Below, one piece after another: positions 1-9,560 of a stretch of DNA of 64,000 nt (positions within the stretch are counted from its first letter, which is position 1; each line of letters begins with the position of its first letter). The stretch lies in assembly GCF_009933135.1 (NCBI RefSeq), contig NZ_MAEH01000010.1, positions 114,293 through 178,292 of the forward strand, written 5' to 3'. The notes below the pieces were generated by a model, which saw only the letters and a list, made by a program, of their open reading frames with translations, was not told the DNA's origin and did no database searches. The DNA comes from Candidatus Enterococcus leclercqii. Its GTDB lineage: Bacteria > Bacillota > Bacilli > Lactobacillales > Enterococcaceae. The translations under genes and the position numbers were made by a program.

Positions 1-327
1 CTTGCGGCTGCAGCAGGATATCCAAAAGTAGAGGCCTTCGTATTGGCAAAAGCTGCTCGAAGCAAAGAGCCACAAGCGCAAGCAATCTTTGGTTCCTTTG
101 GCGAATTATTGGGGGAAGCTTTGAAAGACTATTGTCGTAGTTTTCGACCAGATGAAATGGTCTTTGGGGGCCAAGTTAGTCGTAGTTTTCCACTCTTTGA
201 GGGACGGCTGCGGGAAGTGCTAGCAGAGGAGTGCCCTGCAACTCTACGGGTCAGTGGGGACTTAACTACTGCGGCATTACGAGGCTTGTATAAGCGGTTG
301 GAGGAAAGACGTGGGGTAAATCCGTAA
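1..327 (+). CDS. ROK-family sugar kinase/regulator, C-terminal part (truncated by window edge)
   Basis: The reading frame is open from base 1 and ends at a TAA at 325-327, so only the last 108 residues are present and the start lies outside the window. The segment FGGQVSRSFPLF near the end is the kind of GGxxS motif seen near the C-terminus of ROK proteins, where it lies near the sugar and ATP site. ROK proteins are sugar kinases or sugar-responsive repressors; without the N-terminus (HTH or not, DxGxT phosphate loop) I cannot tell which. It lies 47 bases upstream of two GH38 genes on the same strand and probably shares their transcript, which suits a kinase or regulator for a released hexose or amino sugar. 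An internal TTG at 43 is in frame but is not the true start. Confidence 0.75.
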   Translation, partial: LAAAAGYPKVEAFVLAKAARSKEPQAQAIFGSFGELLGEALKDYCRSFRPDEMVFGGQVSRSFPLFEGRLREVLAEECPATLRVSGDLTTAALRGLYKRLEERRGVNP

Positions 328-374
328 AAACCAAAATAGATCCAATTTGAAATTGCATAAGGAGTTTATTTATC

Positions 375-2843
375 ATGACTGTTAGAACTATCTATTTGAT
401 TCATCATTCCCATACGGATATTGGTTATACAGATCGCCAGGAAAAGATTAGCCGCTACCATGCAGCGTACATTCGTGACAGCCTTCGCTTCTTGAAAAAG
501 ATTGAAACCGGTGAGATGCCTCAGTGGAAAGGTTATCGATATACCTGCGAAAACTTTTGGCAGGTAGAACAATTTTTAAAGAGGGCAACTCCTGATGAGA
601 TTCGGACTTTTGAAACGTATGTTGCTGCCGGTACCATTGATCTGTCACTAACTTATTTAAATATGACTGAACTGGTGGATAACGAAATCTTGTTGCGAAA
701 ACTTACTGAAGCGAAGAACTACACAGAACGCTTTTCACGAAAGTTTGACTCAGCGATGACAGCAGACATCAACGGATTTTCTTGGGCGTATGCTGAAACG
801 ATGTATCAGGCGGGAATTCGGAATTTCTTTTCTTGTTTGCACACGCATCATGGAATGTTCCCATTGTTTCATAAGCAGGTACCATTTTGGTGGGAGACAG
901 CTACTGGCAATCGTCTATTGGTTTGGAATGGCGATCATTACCAGCTTGGCAATGATTTTTTGTTCAGCCCGAATACGGACCAAAGTCGTCAGTTTGATGT
1001 AGAAGGATTTACTGAGTCTGATTGGCAGGAGCAACTGAAGCTCACGGAGCAGCGAGTCAGCGAGTATTTGACAATACTGGATCAAGAAAGCTATCCCTTT
1101 GATTTCATTCCCGCCATGATTTCTGGAATCGTGACAGACAATTCACCAACCTCACCTAGGATGATGGAGGGAATTCGACGATGGAATCAGCGCTATCAGG
1201 AACAGGTAATGGTCAAATTAGTGACGTTAAGTGAATTTTTTGAAGAGCTTCGCAATTCTGATTTAGAATTACCGGTCTATCGAGGCGATTGGCCTGACTG
1301 GTGGGGGGATGGTGTGGGTTCGACACCAGCGGCTACCAAGCTGTATCGAGATGCTCAGAGAAAACGACGATTAATTCGTAAACTAGATCCTCATGGAAAA
1401 CTAGGAGATGCTGAGCAGCTGCAAGAAGCAGAAAATCAAATGATGCTTTATGCCGAGCACACTTGGGGCTTTCATTCTTCCGTTGAGGAGCCTTGGGACA
1501 GCTTCGTGAATGTTCTAGGAATGCGCAAGATGTCTTATGCTGTCAATGGGCATCAACTAATTTCTGAAGAACTAGACGATGTGTTGGCAGCTTATGGAGA
1601 GACCACCAATCATCTGGAGGGGGAAAATAGGTATCGGATTATCAATCCCCATGATTTCCAGATAAAGACAATTGCTGACGTCTACTTGCAACATTGGCAG
1701 ACCGTCGACGGTTCATACTTTCCCTGGACCGGTGAAGCGATTGCTGAAGTTGTATCTCTTAGCGATAATCAGGTATTGCCTTCTCAGACGAGTCACAGTT
1801 CACGGGGCAAAAAAATATCATTTATGGTAGATTTGGCTCCTGGGGAAATGTTGGAGGTCGGTTTGCGACGAAAAAAAGTTTCCACCCCATCTGTAAAGTT
1901 TTCCAATCGTGCGCATATTGGGACGGAGTTAGTCGCAGACATCGCGTCTTATGAAGGCTATTCTCATGATGTCTCTGCCTATGGTGTATTGACAAAAGAT
2001 TTTCAACTGACTTTGGATGGCGAGGTTGGAATTCGCTCCTTACGGCATTTGCCAAGTGGTCGTGAACTGATACATCCGCAAGCTGAGGAAGCATTGTTTT
2101 CTGGAATCTATGAAGTAACACCATCAGATGGAGATCCTTGTGGAGTCAGACGAAAAATGGGACGTAATCGTAAATCGCCAGCTACCAGACGTAGTTTTTC
2201 TAGCTTAAAAGACTTGCGCTTATTGGAAAATGGCCCCATATATGCCAAATTATTGTTATCTTACACACTGGTGGGCACCAAGATGTACGATGTAGAGCTG
2301 ACTGTTTACAAAGAAATCCCCCGCATTGATAGTAAGATTAGGCTGCAAAAAGAGATTGAGTGGGCCCCAGAAAATCTGTATGTTGCATTGCCGTTGACTT
2401 TAGGAACACCGATTGAAACCACCTGCTATCTTGAAAAATCTGGAGGGATAATGCGGCCTGGAATCGATCAGCTACCAGGCACAAATACCAGCTTTTATTT
2501 AGTCGACAGTGGCGTTTATTACACCAACCAAGACCAACAGCTGTTTGTTGCAGTCAAAGATACGCCGTTAGTGACATTTGGTCCAATGACAAGTCAGCTA
2601 GTAGCTCTTTGCACACCAGAAAGCCACCTTCTCAACAGGAATGTGATGTATTCTTGGGTCATGAATAATTTTTGGGAAACCAACTTTAATGTAGATTTAG
2701 CAGGATTTTATGAGTTTGAATATGTGCTCTATCTGCCAGATGTCCAAAGTGAGGTTGCACCAGCTACTGCGATTGCCAAAGCTCAGGTTGAGGGGGTTCC
2801 AGTGATTGCTTTCAAACAAGATACAGAAAAGAAGGAGAATTGA
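375..2843 (+). CDS. Glycoside hydrolase family 38 protein (alpha-mannosidase-like)
   Basis: An 822-residue protein with no signal peptide, so it should act in the cytoplasm. The N-terminus has the GH38 zinc-site motif HSHTDIGYT (His13, Asp15). ADINGFSW places the presumed catalytic nucleophile at Asp131, and AEHTWGFHSS supplies another expected zinc ligand near His362. GH38 enzymes are retaining alpha-mannosidases using one zinc ion; the C-terminal half has the beta-rich makeup expected of the family. The ATG at 375 follows AAGGAG at about 360 with suitable spacing. The next gene starts one base after its stop, so the two are translationally coupled. Its sequence is clearly divergent from classical alpha-mannosidases, so the true substrate (mannosides, or another alpha-linked sugar) is open. 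Confidence 0.85.
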   Translation: MTVRTIYLIHHSHTDIGYTDRQEKISRYHAAYIRDSLRFLKKIETGEMPQWKGYRYTCENFWQVEQFLKRATPDEIRTFETYVAAGTIDLSLTYLNMTELVDNEILLRKLTEAKNYTERFSRKFDSAMTADINGFSWAYAETMYQAGIRNFFSCLHTHHGMFPLFHKQVPFWWETATGNRLLVWNGDHYQLGNDFLFSPNTDQSRQFDVEGFTESDWQEQLKLTEQRVSEYLTILDQESYPFDFIPAMISGIVTDNSPTSPRMMEGIRRWNQRYQEQVMVKLVTLSEFFEELRNSDLELPVYRGDWPDWWGDGVGSTPAATKLYRDAQRKRRLIRKLDPHGKLGDAEQLQEAENQMMLYAEHTWGFHSSVEEPWDSFVNVLGMRKMSYAVNGHQLISEELDDVLAAYGETTNHLEGENRYRIINPHDFQIKTIADVYLQHWQTVDGSYFPWTGEAIAEVVSLSDNQVLPSQTSHSSRGKKISFMVDLAPGEMLEVGLRRKKVSTPSVKFSNRAHIGTELVADIASYEGYSHDVSAYGVLTKDFQLTLDGEVGIRSLRHLPSGRELIHPQAEEALFSGIYEVTPSDGDPCGVRRKMGRNRKSPATRRSFSSLKDLRLLENGPIYAKLLLSYTLVGTKMYDVELTVYKEIPRIDSKIRLQKEIEWAPENLYVALPLTLGTPIETTCYLEKSGGIMRPGIDQLPGTNTSFYLVDSGVYYTNQDQQLFVAVKDTPLVTFGPMTSQLVALCTPESHLLNRNVMYSWVMNNFWETNFNVDLAGFYEFEYVLYLPDVQSEVAPATAIAKAQVEGVPVIAFKQDTEKKEN

Positions 2844-2844
2844 T

Positions 2845-4935
2845 GTGAAGAAAAAACTACATGTGGTTTTCAAAACTCATTTGGATATCGGCTTCACCGA
2901 TTTGGCAGAAAATGTGATTAATCAGTATTTGGAGGATTTCATCCCGAGGGCCTTGGAGCTGGGAGAAGCACTTCCCGACAAGTTTATTTGGACAACAGGC
3001 TCGTGGCTGATAGATTTCTATCTGAAACATCCTTCTGTTTCGGCGACCGACAAAGAGAGAATGTGTCGCGGGATTGAAAAAGGAACAATCCGTTGGCACG
3101 GACTCCCCTTTACAATTCATACGGAATTGATGGATCGTGAACTGGCGGAATATGCCCTTTCAGTTTCTCAGCGGTTGGATCAAGCTTTTGGTCAGACGAC
3201 TATTGCTGCTAAAATGACGGATATTCCTGGCCATACGATTGCACTAGTTCCGCTACTAGAAAAAGCTGGAATACGCTATCTGCATATTGGGGTTAATGCC
3301 AGTTCAGCATTGCCGCAAGTACCAGAGCTATTCGTCTGGGAAGCACCGGATGGCTCTCGAGTACTTTGCCATTATGCAAAAGACTACGGAGCGGTATTTG
3401 ATCGTTCTGATTGGCCGGATGCTTTATATTTTGCTCATAGCCATGATAATGCCGGGCCGCCAAAGGATCAAGCGGAGATCCTTAATCTCTACGAAAAGCT
3501 TCATGAGGATTATCCTGACTATGAAATCGTTCCATCGACATTAGATGAGTTTGCTAAGGCAATCTTGCCTTATCAAGAAACTTTGCCAGTAATCAAAGAA
3601 GAAATTGGAGATACTTGGATCCATGGGGCGATGTCTGATCCAAAAAAAATGGGAACTTACCGTCATCTGCTGAATTTGCGGGAGCAGTGGTTAGCGAAGG
3701 GTAAACTGACAAAGGATTCCCCTGTATATCGCCGTTTTTCTTCCTGGTTGCTGATGGTGGCCGAACATACTTGGGGGGTGAACTGGAATGTTTATCTACC
3801 AGACTATAAAAATTTTTTGCCACAAGAGCTGCAAGTTGCTCGTCAAAAAGATCTGATTACTTTCAATCATAATCGCCAGACGATGGATTACGGAGATTTG
3901 ATGGCTGTAGTCAGTACTGATATTGATTGGGAAGAAAAGAGTAATCAACGTCGATATAGTCTAGGCGAACAATCATGGCAAGAACAACGAGGATACCTAG
4001 AAAAAGCGGTTGCTGAATTGCCAGAAACGCTACAAAAAGAGGTCGCTGAGTATCTTGAAAAGAAAGGTCAACTACCTTTGACTACCGGCGAAACGCCACT
4101 AACTCCTGGTGAAACCTATATTTTTGGTGATTGTCGGATTCGTTTTACTGTGAGCGGGGGTATTGATGATTTTCGGGTAAACGAGCACCAGCTAATCGGT
4201 GCAAATGGTCGCTTTGGAGAGCTTTCCTATCAGCGTTTCGATGCAGTTGATTATCAGAATTTCTTTAAAAGCTACAGTCGGTTGAATCGCTGGACGGCTG
4301 GCTGGGCAATGGGGGACTTCGGTCGTCGCGGCATTGAAGCGATACCGCAAATCACAAGCGGGTTATTGAAACCAGTTATTCAGGAGGCTACTTTTACCAA
4401 AATGGGTGAACAAATAGTTTTTTTGCTCTCAGTAGCCTATCCAAAAGAACAACAACAAATGTGGGGACTGCCAACAAGCCAAAAATTAGTTTATACGCTA
4501 GATTTGTCAGCGCGACGGTTGGAGTTACACTGTCAGTTAACGGGTAAAGTTGCTAATCGAGCACCCGAGAGTTATTGGTTAGAGACCAGTTTGTTGACAG
4601 AAAATGCTTCTCGTTGGCAGATGAACAAGTTGGGGTGCTGGATTGACCCATTGAATGTAGTAAAAAAAGGCAATCGTAATTTACATTTTTTGTCCAGTAA
4701 GGGTATGACTTACCAAGGAAGTGAGGGAAAATTACGTCTCATGAGTCAAGAAGCACCGTTACTCTCATTAGGTGGACGCAAACTGCTTCAATTTGACAAT
4801 CAGCTACCAAATTTAAACGAGGGGTTCTACATGAATCTCTTCAATAATGTTTGGGGAACCAACTTCCCAGCATGGTACGAAGGCGATTTTAATTGTCATT
4901 TGGCATTGGAATGGGAACTATGGGAAACTATCTGA
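2845..4935 (+). CDS. Second GH38-type protein (alpha-mannosidase-like)
   Basis: This 696-residue protein starts at a GTG (2845) one base after the upstream stop, with GAAGGAG at 2831-2837; an earlier in-frame ATG at 2806 lies inside the upstream gene and lacks a ribosome binding site. The GH38 N-terminal motif THLDIGFTD gives the metal ligands His12 and Asp14, MTDIPGH gives the likely nucleophile Asp126, and AEHTWG gives a late ligand near His308. It is shorter than, and only distantly similar to, its partner, so the pair is not a recent duplication. No signal peptide is seen. Two tandem cytoplasmic GH38 proteins with a ROK protein suggest intracellular breakdown of an imported branched or modified alpha-linked oligosaccharide; that is inference from context. 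Confidence 0.83.
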   Translation: MKKKLHVVFKTHLDIGFTDLAENVINQYLEDFIPRALELGEALPDKFIWTTGSWLIDFYLKHPSVSATDKERMCRGIEKGTIRWHGLPFTIHTELMDRELAEYALSVSQRLDQAFGQTTIAAKMTDIPGHTIALVPLLEKAGIRYLHIGVNASSALPQVPELFVWEAPDGSRVLCHYAKDYGAVFDRSDWPDALYFAHSHDNAGPPKDQAEILNLYEKLHEDYPDYEIVPSTLDEFAKAILPYQETLPVIKEEIGDTWIHGAMSDPKKMGTYRHLLNLREQWLAKGKLTKDSPVYRRFSSWLLMVAEHTWGVNWNVYLPDYKNFLPQELQVARQKDLITFNHNRQTMDYGDLMAVVSTDIDWEEKSNQRRYSLGEQSWQEQRGYLEKAVAELPETLQKEVAEYLEKKGQLPLTTGETPLTPGETYIFGDCRIRFTVSGGIDDFRVNEHQLIGANGRFGELSYQRFDAVDYQNFFKSYSRLNRWTAGWAMGDFGRRGIEAIPQITSGLLKPVIQEATFTKMGEQIVFLLSVAYPKEQQQMWGLPTSQKLVYTLDLSARRLELHCQLTGKVANRAPESYWLETSLLTENASRWQMNKLGCWIDPLNVVKKGNRNLHFLSSKGMTYQGSEGKLRLMSQEAPLLSLGGRKLLQFDNQLPNLNEGFYMNLFNNVWGTNFPAWYEGDFNCHLALEWELWETI

Positions 4936-5024
4936 TCAGATAGTAACCCTTGGAAATACTTTGCCAGAAACCTGATAAAGCTGCAAAAATCGGAGCGATT
5001 CTGGAATTGCCACTTTTGATTTTC

Positions 5025-5067
5025 AAAAAAAAATGACCCGCAAACATCGTGTTTGCGGGTCGTTTTT
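5025..5067. terminator. Bidirectional rho-independent terminator
   Basis: A perfect 11-bp stem (5035-5045 with 5051-5061) and a 5-base loop is flanked by an A-run on the left and a T-run on the right. It can therefore stop the GH38 operon on the plus strand and the sdaAB-sdaAA operon on the minus strand. Confidence 0.93.
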
Positions 5068-5083
5068 GTCCTTAAATGAATGG

Positions 5084-5971
5084 TTAAACTGGGTTGCCAG
5101 TTTGTCGTTCCAAGATTTCTTTTTGTAAGCGCAGAGCTGTTGGCGTGACGGCTAGGCCTCCTTCTGCTGTTTCTTTGAAAATACTAGGCATTTGGCGACC
5201 GACTTGGTACATGGCAGCGACGACTTCATCCGGCGGAATCACACTTTCGATCCCTGCCAAGGCCATGTCCGCTGAAACAATGGCTTGGGAAGAACCTAGC
5301 GCGTTACGTTTGACACAAGGAACCTCCACTAAACCAGCGACGGGATCACAGATGAGCCCCATCATATTTTTGAGGGTAATAGCGACGGCCTGTGCAGCTT
5401 GGTGAGGCGTGCCACCTTTGGCACAAACCAAGGCTGCGGCTGCCATGGCGCTGGCCGAGCCCACTTCTGCCTGACAACCTCCTTCTGCACCAGAGATAGA
5501 AGCATTATTGGCGATTACCAGTCCAAAAGCGCCGGCAGTAAATAGAAAATTCAACTGTTGCCGGCGATTCATATGCAGACGATCACGGACAGCAGTCAGA
5601 ACGCCAGCCACCACGCCGGCACTACCGGCAGTCGGTGTAGCACAAATCAGGCCCATCTTGGCATTGACTTCGTTCACGGCAATGGCATTGCGAACGGCGG
5701 TCAGTAACGTGTCACCACTTAAAAAATCGCCCGCTGCCAGGTAGTCATTTAGTTTGGTAGCGTCTCCGCCAGTCAGACCCGTGACTGAACGAACGCCGGC
5801 AACTCCTTCGGCAATTGAGTTTTCCATGACGGTTAAATTACGTTCCATCAACTCCAGAATTTGTTCTTCGCTGCGGCCGGTCATTTCCATTTCAGTGGCA
5901 ATCATCAGTTGAGCCACGCTGTCGTAGTCGCGGGCTTGAGTCACCAATTCAGCTATTGATAAAAACATCAT
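5084..5971 (-). CDS. sdaAA: L-serine dehydratase, iron-sulfur-dependent, alpha subunit
   Basis: The 295-residue product is the catalytic subunit of the two-chain Firmicutes L-serine dehydratase, which converts L-serine to pyruvate and ammonia using an oxygen-labile 4Fe-4S cluster. Characteristic segments are ICATPTAGSAGV, the EGGCQAEVGSASAM stretch and ICDPVAGLVEVPC; the cysteines in them are the expected cluster ligands. Length is normal for SdaAA. The start is the first of two adjacent ATGs. It follows sdaAB by 50 bases on the minus strand, so the pair is one operon ended by the shared terminator at 5025-5067. The enzyme feeds serine carbon into pyruvate metabolism and depends on Fe-S assembly, provided by the suf genes further along the window. 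Confidence 0.95.
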   Translation of the reverse strand: MMFLSIAELVTQARDYDSVAQLMIATEMEMTGRSEEQILELMERNLTVMENSIAEGVAGVRSVTGLTGGDATKLNDYLAAGDFLSGDTLLTAVRNAIAVNEVNAKMGLICATPTAGSAGVVAGVLTAVRDRLHMNRRQQLNFLFTAGAFGLVIANNASISGAEGGCQAEVGSASAMAAAALVCAKGGTPHQAAQAVAITLKNMMGLICDPVAGLVEVPCVKRNALGSSQAIVSADMALAGIESVIPPDEVVAAMYQVGRQMPSIFKETAEGGLAVTPTALRLQKEILERQTGNPV

Positions 5972-6021
5972 TGTTTTCCTCTTCTCTTGTGATAGGCAGT
6001 AGACAGGTTAGGGTAATCAAA

Positions 6022-6687
6022 TCAGTCGAAGTAAGTGACACTATCGATGTGTTCTAACTGCTTCAACTGTTCTTTAATATCTGGTCTGGGTTCGTCTACT
6101 TCAATGATCATGATGGCTTTTTCGCCTTTTGATTCCCGTGTGACGGTCATCGTCCCGATATTTACTGCAGCATTGGAGAAAATATTGGTGACTTTGGCAA
6201 TCATTCCCGGAACGTCTTGATGAACCGTGATGAAAGTCGGAGTTCCCATCGTCAATGAAATTTTGAAGCCGTTAAGCTCACTAATCTGGATATTCCCCCC
6301 ACCGATAGAGATACCAGTGACGGTCATTTTACGCTTGCCTTTGGTCAGTAACATTTTAACGGAGTTGGGATGTTCTGCTTTTTCCTTACGGGGAACGAAT
6401 AAGACCTCCATGCCAGATTCATAGGCAATCTTCAGCGAGTCTGCCAAGCGCGCGTCGTCAGGGGCCATTCCCAAAAGACCACCCACCAGCGCTACATCGG
6501 TACCATGGCCGCGATAAGTTTTCGCAAATGATTCATACAAATAGATATCCACGGAATCCGGCTGTTCGCCGAAGATGGAGCGGACGACTTTCCCGATGCG
6601 AGCAGCACCGGCTGTATGGGAGCTGGAAGGACCCACCATGATGGGTCCGATAATGTCAAAAACACTGCGGTATTTCAATTGATCCAT
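6022..6687 (-). CDS. sdaAB: L-serine dehydratase, iron-sulfur-dependent, beta subunit
   Basis: A 221-residue protein with the SdaAB N-terminal signature GPSSSHTAGAARIG and a C-terminal ACT domain (about residues 148-221, from FITVHQDVPGMIAKVTNIFS onward). The beta subunit pairs with SdaAA to form the active serine deaminase; the ACT domain is a likely amino-acid-sensing module. The ATG at 6687 is preceded by GAGGTG on the minus strand. It is the first gene of the two-gene operon, and an extended -10 promoter candidate lies about 80 bases upstream. Confidence 0.95.
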   Translation of the reverse strand: MDQLKYRSVFDIIGPIMVGPSSSHTAGAARIGKVVRSIFGEQPDSVDIYLYESFAKTYRGHGTDVALVGGLLGMAPDDARLADSLKIAYESGMEVLFVPRKEKAEHPNSVKMLLTKGKRKMTVTGISIGGGNIQISELNGFKISLTMGTPTFITVHQDVPGMIAKVTNIFSNAAVNIGTMTVTRESKGEKAIMIIEVDEPRPDIKEQLKQLEHIDSVTYFD

Positions 6688-6765
6688 TTTTGCACCTCAT
6701 TGTCCGGCTGTGGCCGGTGCTATCATTCAAATCAGATCCTCTAAAAAAGGGACTATTCCAGAGGT

Positions 6766-6774
6766 AGTGTACCA
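6766..6774 (-). promoter_or_regulatory. Candidate extended -10 promoter for sdaAB-sdaAA
   Basis: On the minus strand the sequence reads TGGTACACT, an extended -10 (TGn followed by TACACT). No good -35 is visible, which is acceptable for an extended -10 promoter. It is placed sensibly upstream of sdaAB. Confidence 0.45.
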
Positions 6775-7035
6775 CAAATTTGCGGGAATAAAAGAGCCGC
6801 TTTCTTGGCGTTTGATTTTTTTTAAGAATTGGCTGGAGTCTAGTAAAATATGTTTTTAAATGAATAAGAATCGATCTGCGACTATCCCGCTGTTTTTATG
6901 GAAATAACTTGGCTTTTACTTAGGGCTCATAGTTGGTAGTGTTCGCTTCGAAGGTCAGTGATCAGACGATTGGCTCAGTTCTGACGGTGGTAATTTTTAG
7001 CGGCGTTTGCTCGAAAAAAATGACGTCTGTTTGGC

Positions 7036-7084
7036 TTGTCTGATGAAAAGGAAATGTTATACTTTTTATGTAAGCGCTTTTTAA
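7036..7084 (+). promoter_or_regulatory. Promoter with overlapping cre-like (CcpA) site for the NagB-like gene
   Basis: TTGTCT (7036-7041), a 16-base spacer and TATACT (7058-7063) form a sigma-A promoter. Immediately downstream, ATGTAAGCGCTTTTTAA (7068-7084) resembles the catabolite responsive element consensus WTGNAANCGNWNNCW. A CcpA site over the transcription start would block initiation on rich sugars. The rest of the 422-base gap between sdaAB and this gene shows nothing else I can name. Confidence 0.72.
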
Positions 7085-7097
7085 ATAGAGGGAGTAG

Positions 7098-7829
<732 letters not shown>

Positions 7830-7881
7830 GAATAGCCTCGAACAAATTGTTTCATAATAAGATACCAATTATCTGAGAACA

Positions 7882-7925
7882 AAAGGTGGGAAAACCGAAA
7901 GCAAGGTTTCCCACCTTTTTGTGTA
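7882..7925 (+). terminator. Rho-independent terminator after the NagB-like gene
   Basis: A long stem (AAAGGTGGGAAAACC pairing with GGTTTCCCACCTTT) with a short loop is followed by a T-run at 7916-7920. Confidence 0.92.
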
Positions 7926-7988
7926 CCGGGGAACGAAAACATTAGTAATTCGCAAAGCTGCTAACGGCGAAACACCAATAAAAATTTC

Positions 7989-8016
7989 TTGCATTTCTCA
8001 TAGAGGATGCTATAAT
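7989..8016 (+). promoter_or_regulatory. Strong promoter of rplK-rplA
   Basis: TTGCAT (7989-7994), a 16-base spacer and a perfect TATAAT (8011-8016) preceded by TGC, an extended -10. The transcript would carry a leader of about 125 bases before rplK, as expected for a ribosomal protein operon. Confidence 0.85.
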
Positions 8017-8089
8017 ATTCAGGTGTGTGTCAACACGTCTGTTTGTGTTGCCATGGCGCACGCACGTATGAGCACCAAGTTTTCACAAC

Positions 8090-8123
8090 GTGGGAGGAGA
8101 AATCTTCATCTCCAATTAACCAC
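8090..8123 (+). promoter_or_regulatory. Ribosomal protein L1-binding-like RNA element in the rplK leader
   Basis: GTGG (8090-8093) can pair with CCAC (8120-8123), and inside it GGAG pairs with CTCC, leaving an asymmetric loop. This two-helix GTGGGAG...CCAC arrangement resembles the L1 site on 23S rRNA and on L11-L1 operon leaders, where surplus L1 represses translation. A near copy precedes rplA at 8634-8659. Confidence 0.68.
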
Positions 8124-8149
8124 ATCACGGACTCAAGGAGGTATGTCTC

Positions 8150-8572
8150 GTGGCAAAAAAAGTAGAAAAACTCGTTAAATTGCAAATTCCTGCAGGGAAA
8201 GCAACACCAGCTCCCCCAGTAGGTCCTGCATTGGGTCAAGCAGGGATCAACATCATGGGCTTTACAAAAGAATTTAACGCCCGTACCGCTGACCAAGCAG
8301 GTTTGATCATTCCAGTAGTGATCTCTGTATACGAAGACCGTTCATTCACCTTCGTAACAAAAACTCCGCCGGCAGCAGTATTGCTGAAAAAAGCGGCTAA
8401 AGTTGAAAAAGGTTCAGGCGAACCAAACAAAACCAAAGTTGCTAAAGTTACTCGCGATCAAGTAAAAGAAATCGCTGAGTTGAAAATGGAAGACCTAAAC
8501 GCAGCTGACGTTGAAGCAGCAATGCGCATGGTCGAAGGAACTGCACGAAGCATGGGGATTACTGTAGAATAA
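8150..8572 (+). CDS. rplK: 50S ribosomal protein L11
   Basis: A 140-residue protein with full L11 similarity: [20 protein letters not shown] at the N-terminus, where translation factors contact the ribosome, and the C-terminal RNA-binding domain ending [13 protein letters not shown]11 binds the GTPase-associated centre of 23S rRNA. The start is GTG (8150) with an AAGGAGGT ribosome binding site at 8135-8142. It is first in the rplK-rplA operon behind a strong extended -10 promoter and an L1-like regulatory hairpin. Confidence 0.98.
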   Translation: MAKKVEKLVKLQIPAGKATPAPPVGPALGQAGINIMGFTKEFNARTADQAGLIIPVVISVYEDRSFTFVTKTPPAAVLLKKAAKVEKGSGEPNKTKVAKVTRDQVKEIAELKMEDLNAADVEAAMRMVEGTARSMGITVE

Positions 8573-8633
8573 TCTACAATACCCCGATTACGTAGCTTCT
8601 CAGTTGGTTCTGTATTGAAAGATATGGAAAGAC

Positions 8634-8659
8634 GTGGGAGGTTCTACCGTTATAACCAC
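8634..8659 (+). promoter_or_regulatory. Second L1-binding-like RNA element, in front of rplA
   Basis: GTGG (8635-8638) pairs with CCAC (8656-8659), and AGGT pairs with ACC(G) inside. It shares ACGTGGGAGG and TAACCACATCA with the element in front of rplK, and sits directly upstream of the rplA ribosome binding site (AAGGAGG). Confidence 0.66.
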
Positions 8660-8676
8660 ATCAAGGAGGAAACAAA

Positions 8677-9366
8677 ATGGCTAAAAAGAGCAAAAAAATG
8701 CAAGATGCATTGAAAAAAGTTGACAATACAAAAGCTTACGCTGTAGAAGAAGCTGTTGCATTGGCTAAAGACACAAACATCGCAAAATTCGACGCAACGG
8801 TTGAAGTTGCTTACCGTCTGAACGTAGACCCTAAAAAAGCGGACCAACAAATCCGTGGCGCGGTAGTTCTGCCAAACGGTACTGGTAAAACACAAAAAGT
8901 TTTGGTTTTCGCAAAAGGCGAAAAAGCAAAAGAAGCTGAAGCTGCAGGCGCAGATTTCGTAGGCGAAGCTGACATGGTTCAAAAGATCCAAGGCGGCTGG
9001 TTCGATTTCGACGTAGTTGTTGCAACACCTGACATGATGGCTGAAGTTGGTAAATTGGGTCGTGTCTTGGGTCCTAAAGGCTTGATGCCTAACCCTAAGA
9101 CCGGTACAGTTACAATGGACGTTACAAAAGCAATCAACGAAGTAAAAGCTGGTAAAGTAACTTACCGTGTTGACAAAGCTGGTAACATTCATGTGCCAAT
9201 CGGTAAAGTATCATTTGAAAATGATAAATTGGTAGAAAACTTCAAAACAATCCACGACACCCTGGTGAAAGCAAAACCTTCAGCAGCTAAAGGTGTTTAC
9301 ATGCAAAACATTTCTATTACAACTACTTTCGGACCTGGTATCCACGTAGACGCTGCTTCTTTCTAA
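8677..9366 (+). CDS. rplA: 50S ribosomal protein L1
   Basis: The 229-residue product has the L1 features [18 protein letters not shown] (rRNA-binding loop) and a C-terminus ending in the [15 protein letters not shown] type. L1 forms the mobile stalk that handles deacylated tRNA at the ribosomal E site and can repress its own mRNA. The ATG at 8677 follows AAGGAGG with optimal spacing. It is second in the operon with rplK. A 180-residue frame on the opposite strand is only a shadow of this gene. Confidence 0.98.
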   Translation: MAKKSKKMQDALKKVDNTKAYAVEEAVALAKDTNIAKFDATVEVAYRLNVDPKKADQQIRGAVVLPNGTGKTQKVLVFAKGEKAKEAEAAGADFVGEADMVQKIQGGWFDFDVVVATPDMMAEVGKLGRVLGPKGLMPNPKTGTVTMDVTKAINEVKAGKVTYRVDKAGNIHVPIGKVSFENDKLVENFKTIHDTLVKAKPSAAKGVYMQNISITTTFGPGIHVDAASF

Positions 9367-9408
9367 GCCGCGACTGCCAATACCTAACGAAAAAATGAAA
9401 AACTAAAC

Positions 9409-9436
9409 TTGACTTGACTGCCTTGTCTATGATAAG
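9409..9436 (+). promoter_or_regulatory. Promoter of rplJ-rplL
   Basis: Overlapping TTGACT hexamers (9409-9414 and 9414-9419) precede a TATGATAAGG region; TTGACT at 9409 with GATAAG at 9431-9436 has a 16-base spacer. The exact -10 is not certain, but the site sits just before the L10 leader, as in other Firmicutes. Confidence 0.6.
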
Positions 9437-9454
9437 GTGGTCAAGGTTAAAGTT

Positions 9455-9560
9455 TAACTGTACCGAAGACAGCAGGTGGCCTAGCCTTAATTTCCTGCCG
9501 AGGACAACGTTGAGAACAGTCAATGGTCCCTCTATGTCTACGGTGGCATAGGGTTTTTTT
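9455..9560 (+). promoter_or_regulatory. L10 leader RNA with attenuator terminator
   Basis: ACCGAAGACAGCAGGTGGC followed by TTTCCTGCCGAGGACAAC gives the GCAGG/CCTGC helix and conserved loop of the Firmicutes ribosomal L10 leader, which binds the L10(L12)4 complex. A terminator hairpin follows: CTCTATG (9530-9536) pairs with CATAGGG (9547-9553), then a run of seven T. L10 binding is expected to favour the terminator, giving feedback control of rplJ-rplL. The remaining 165 bases up to rplJ contain a small AAAGGGC-type hairpin near 9620 but no gene. Confidence 0.88.

Noticed and set aside
8650..9192. 180-residue open frame on the minus strand
   Set aside because: It is antisense to rplA, Cys/Phe-rich with no ribosome binding site; a codon-bias shadow of a highly expressed gene.
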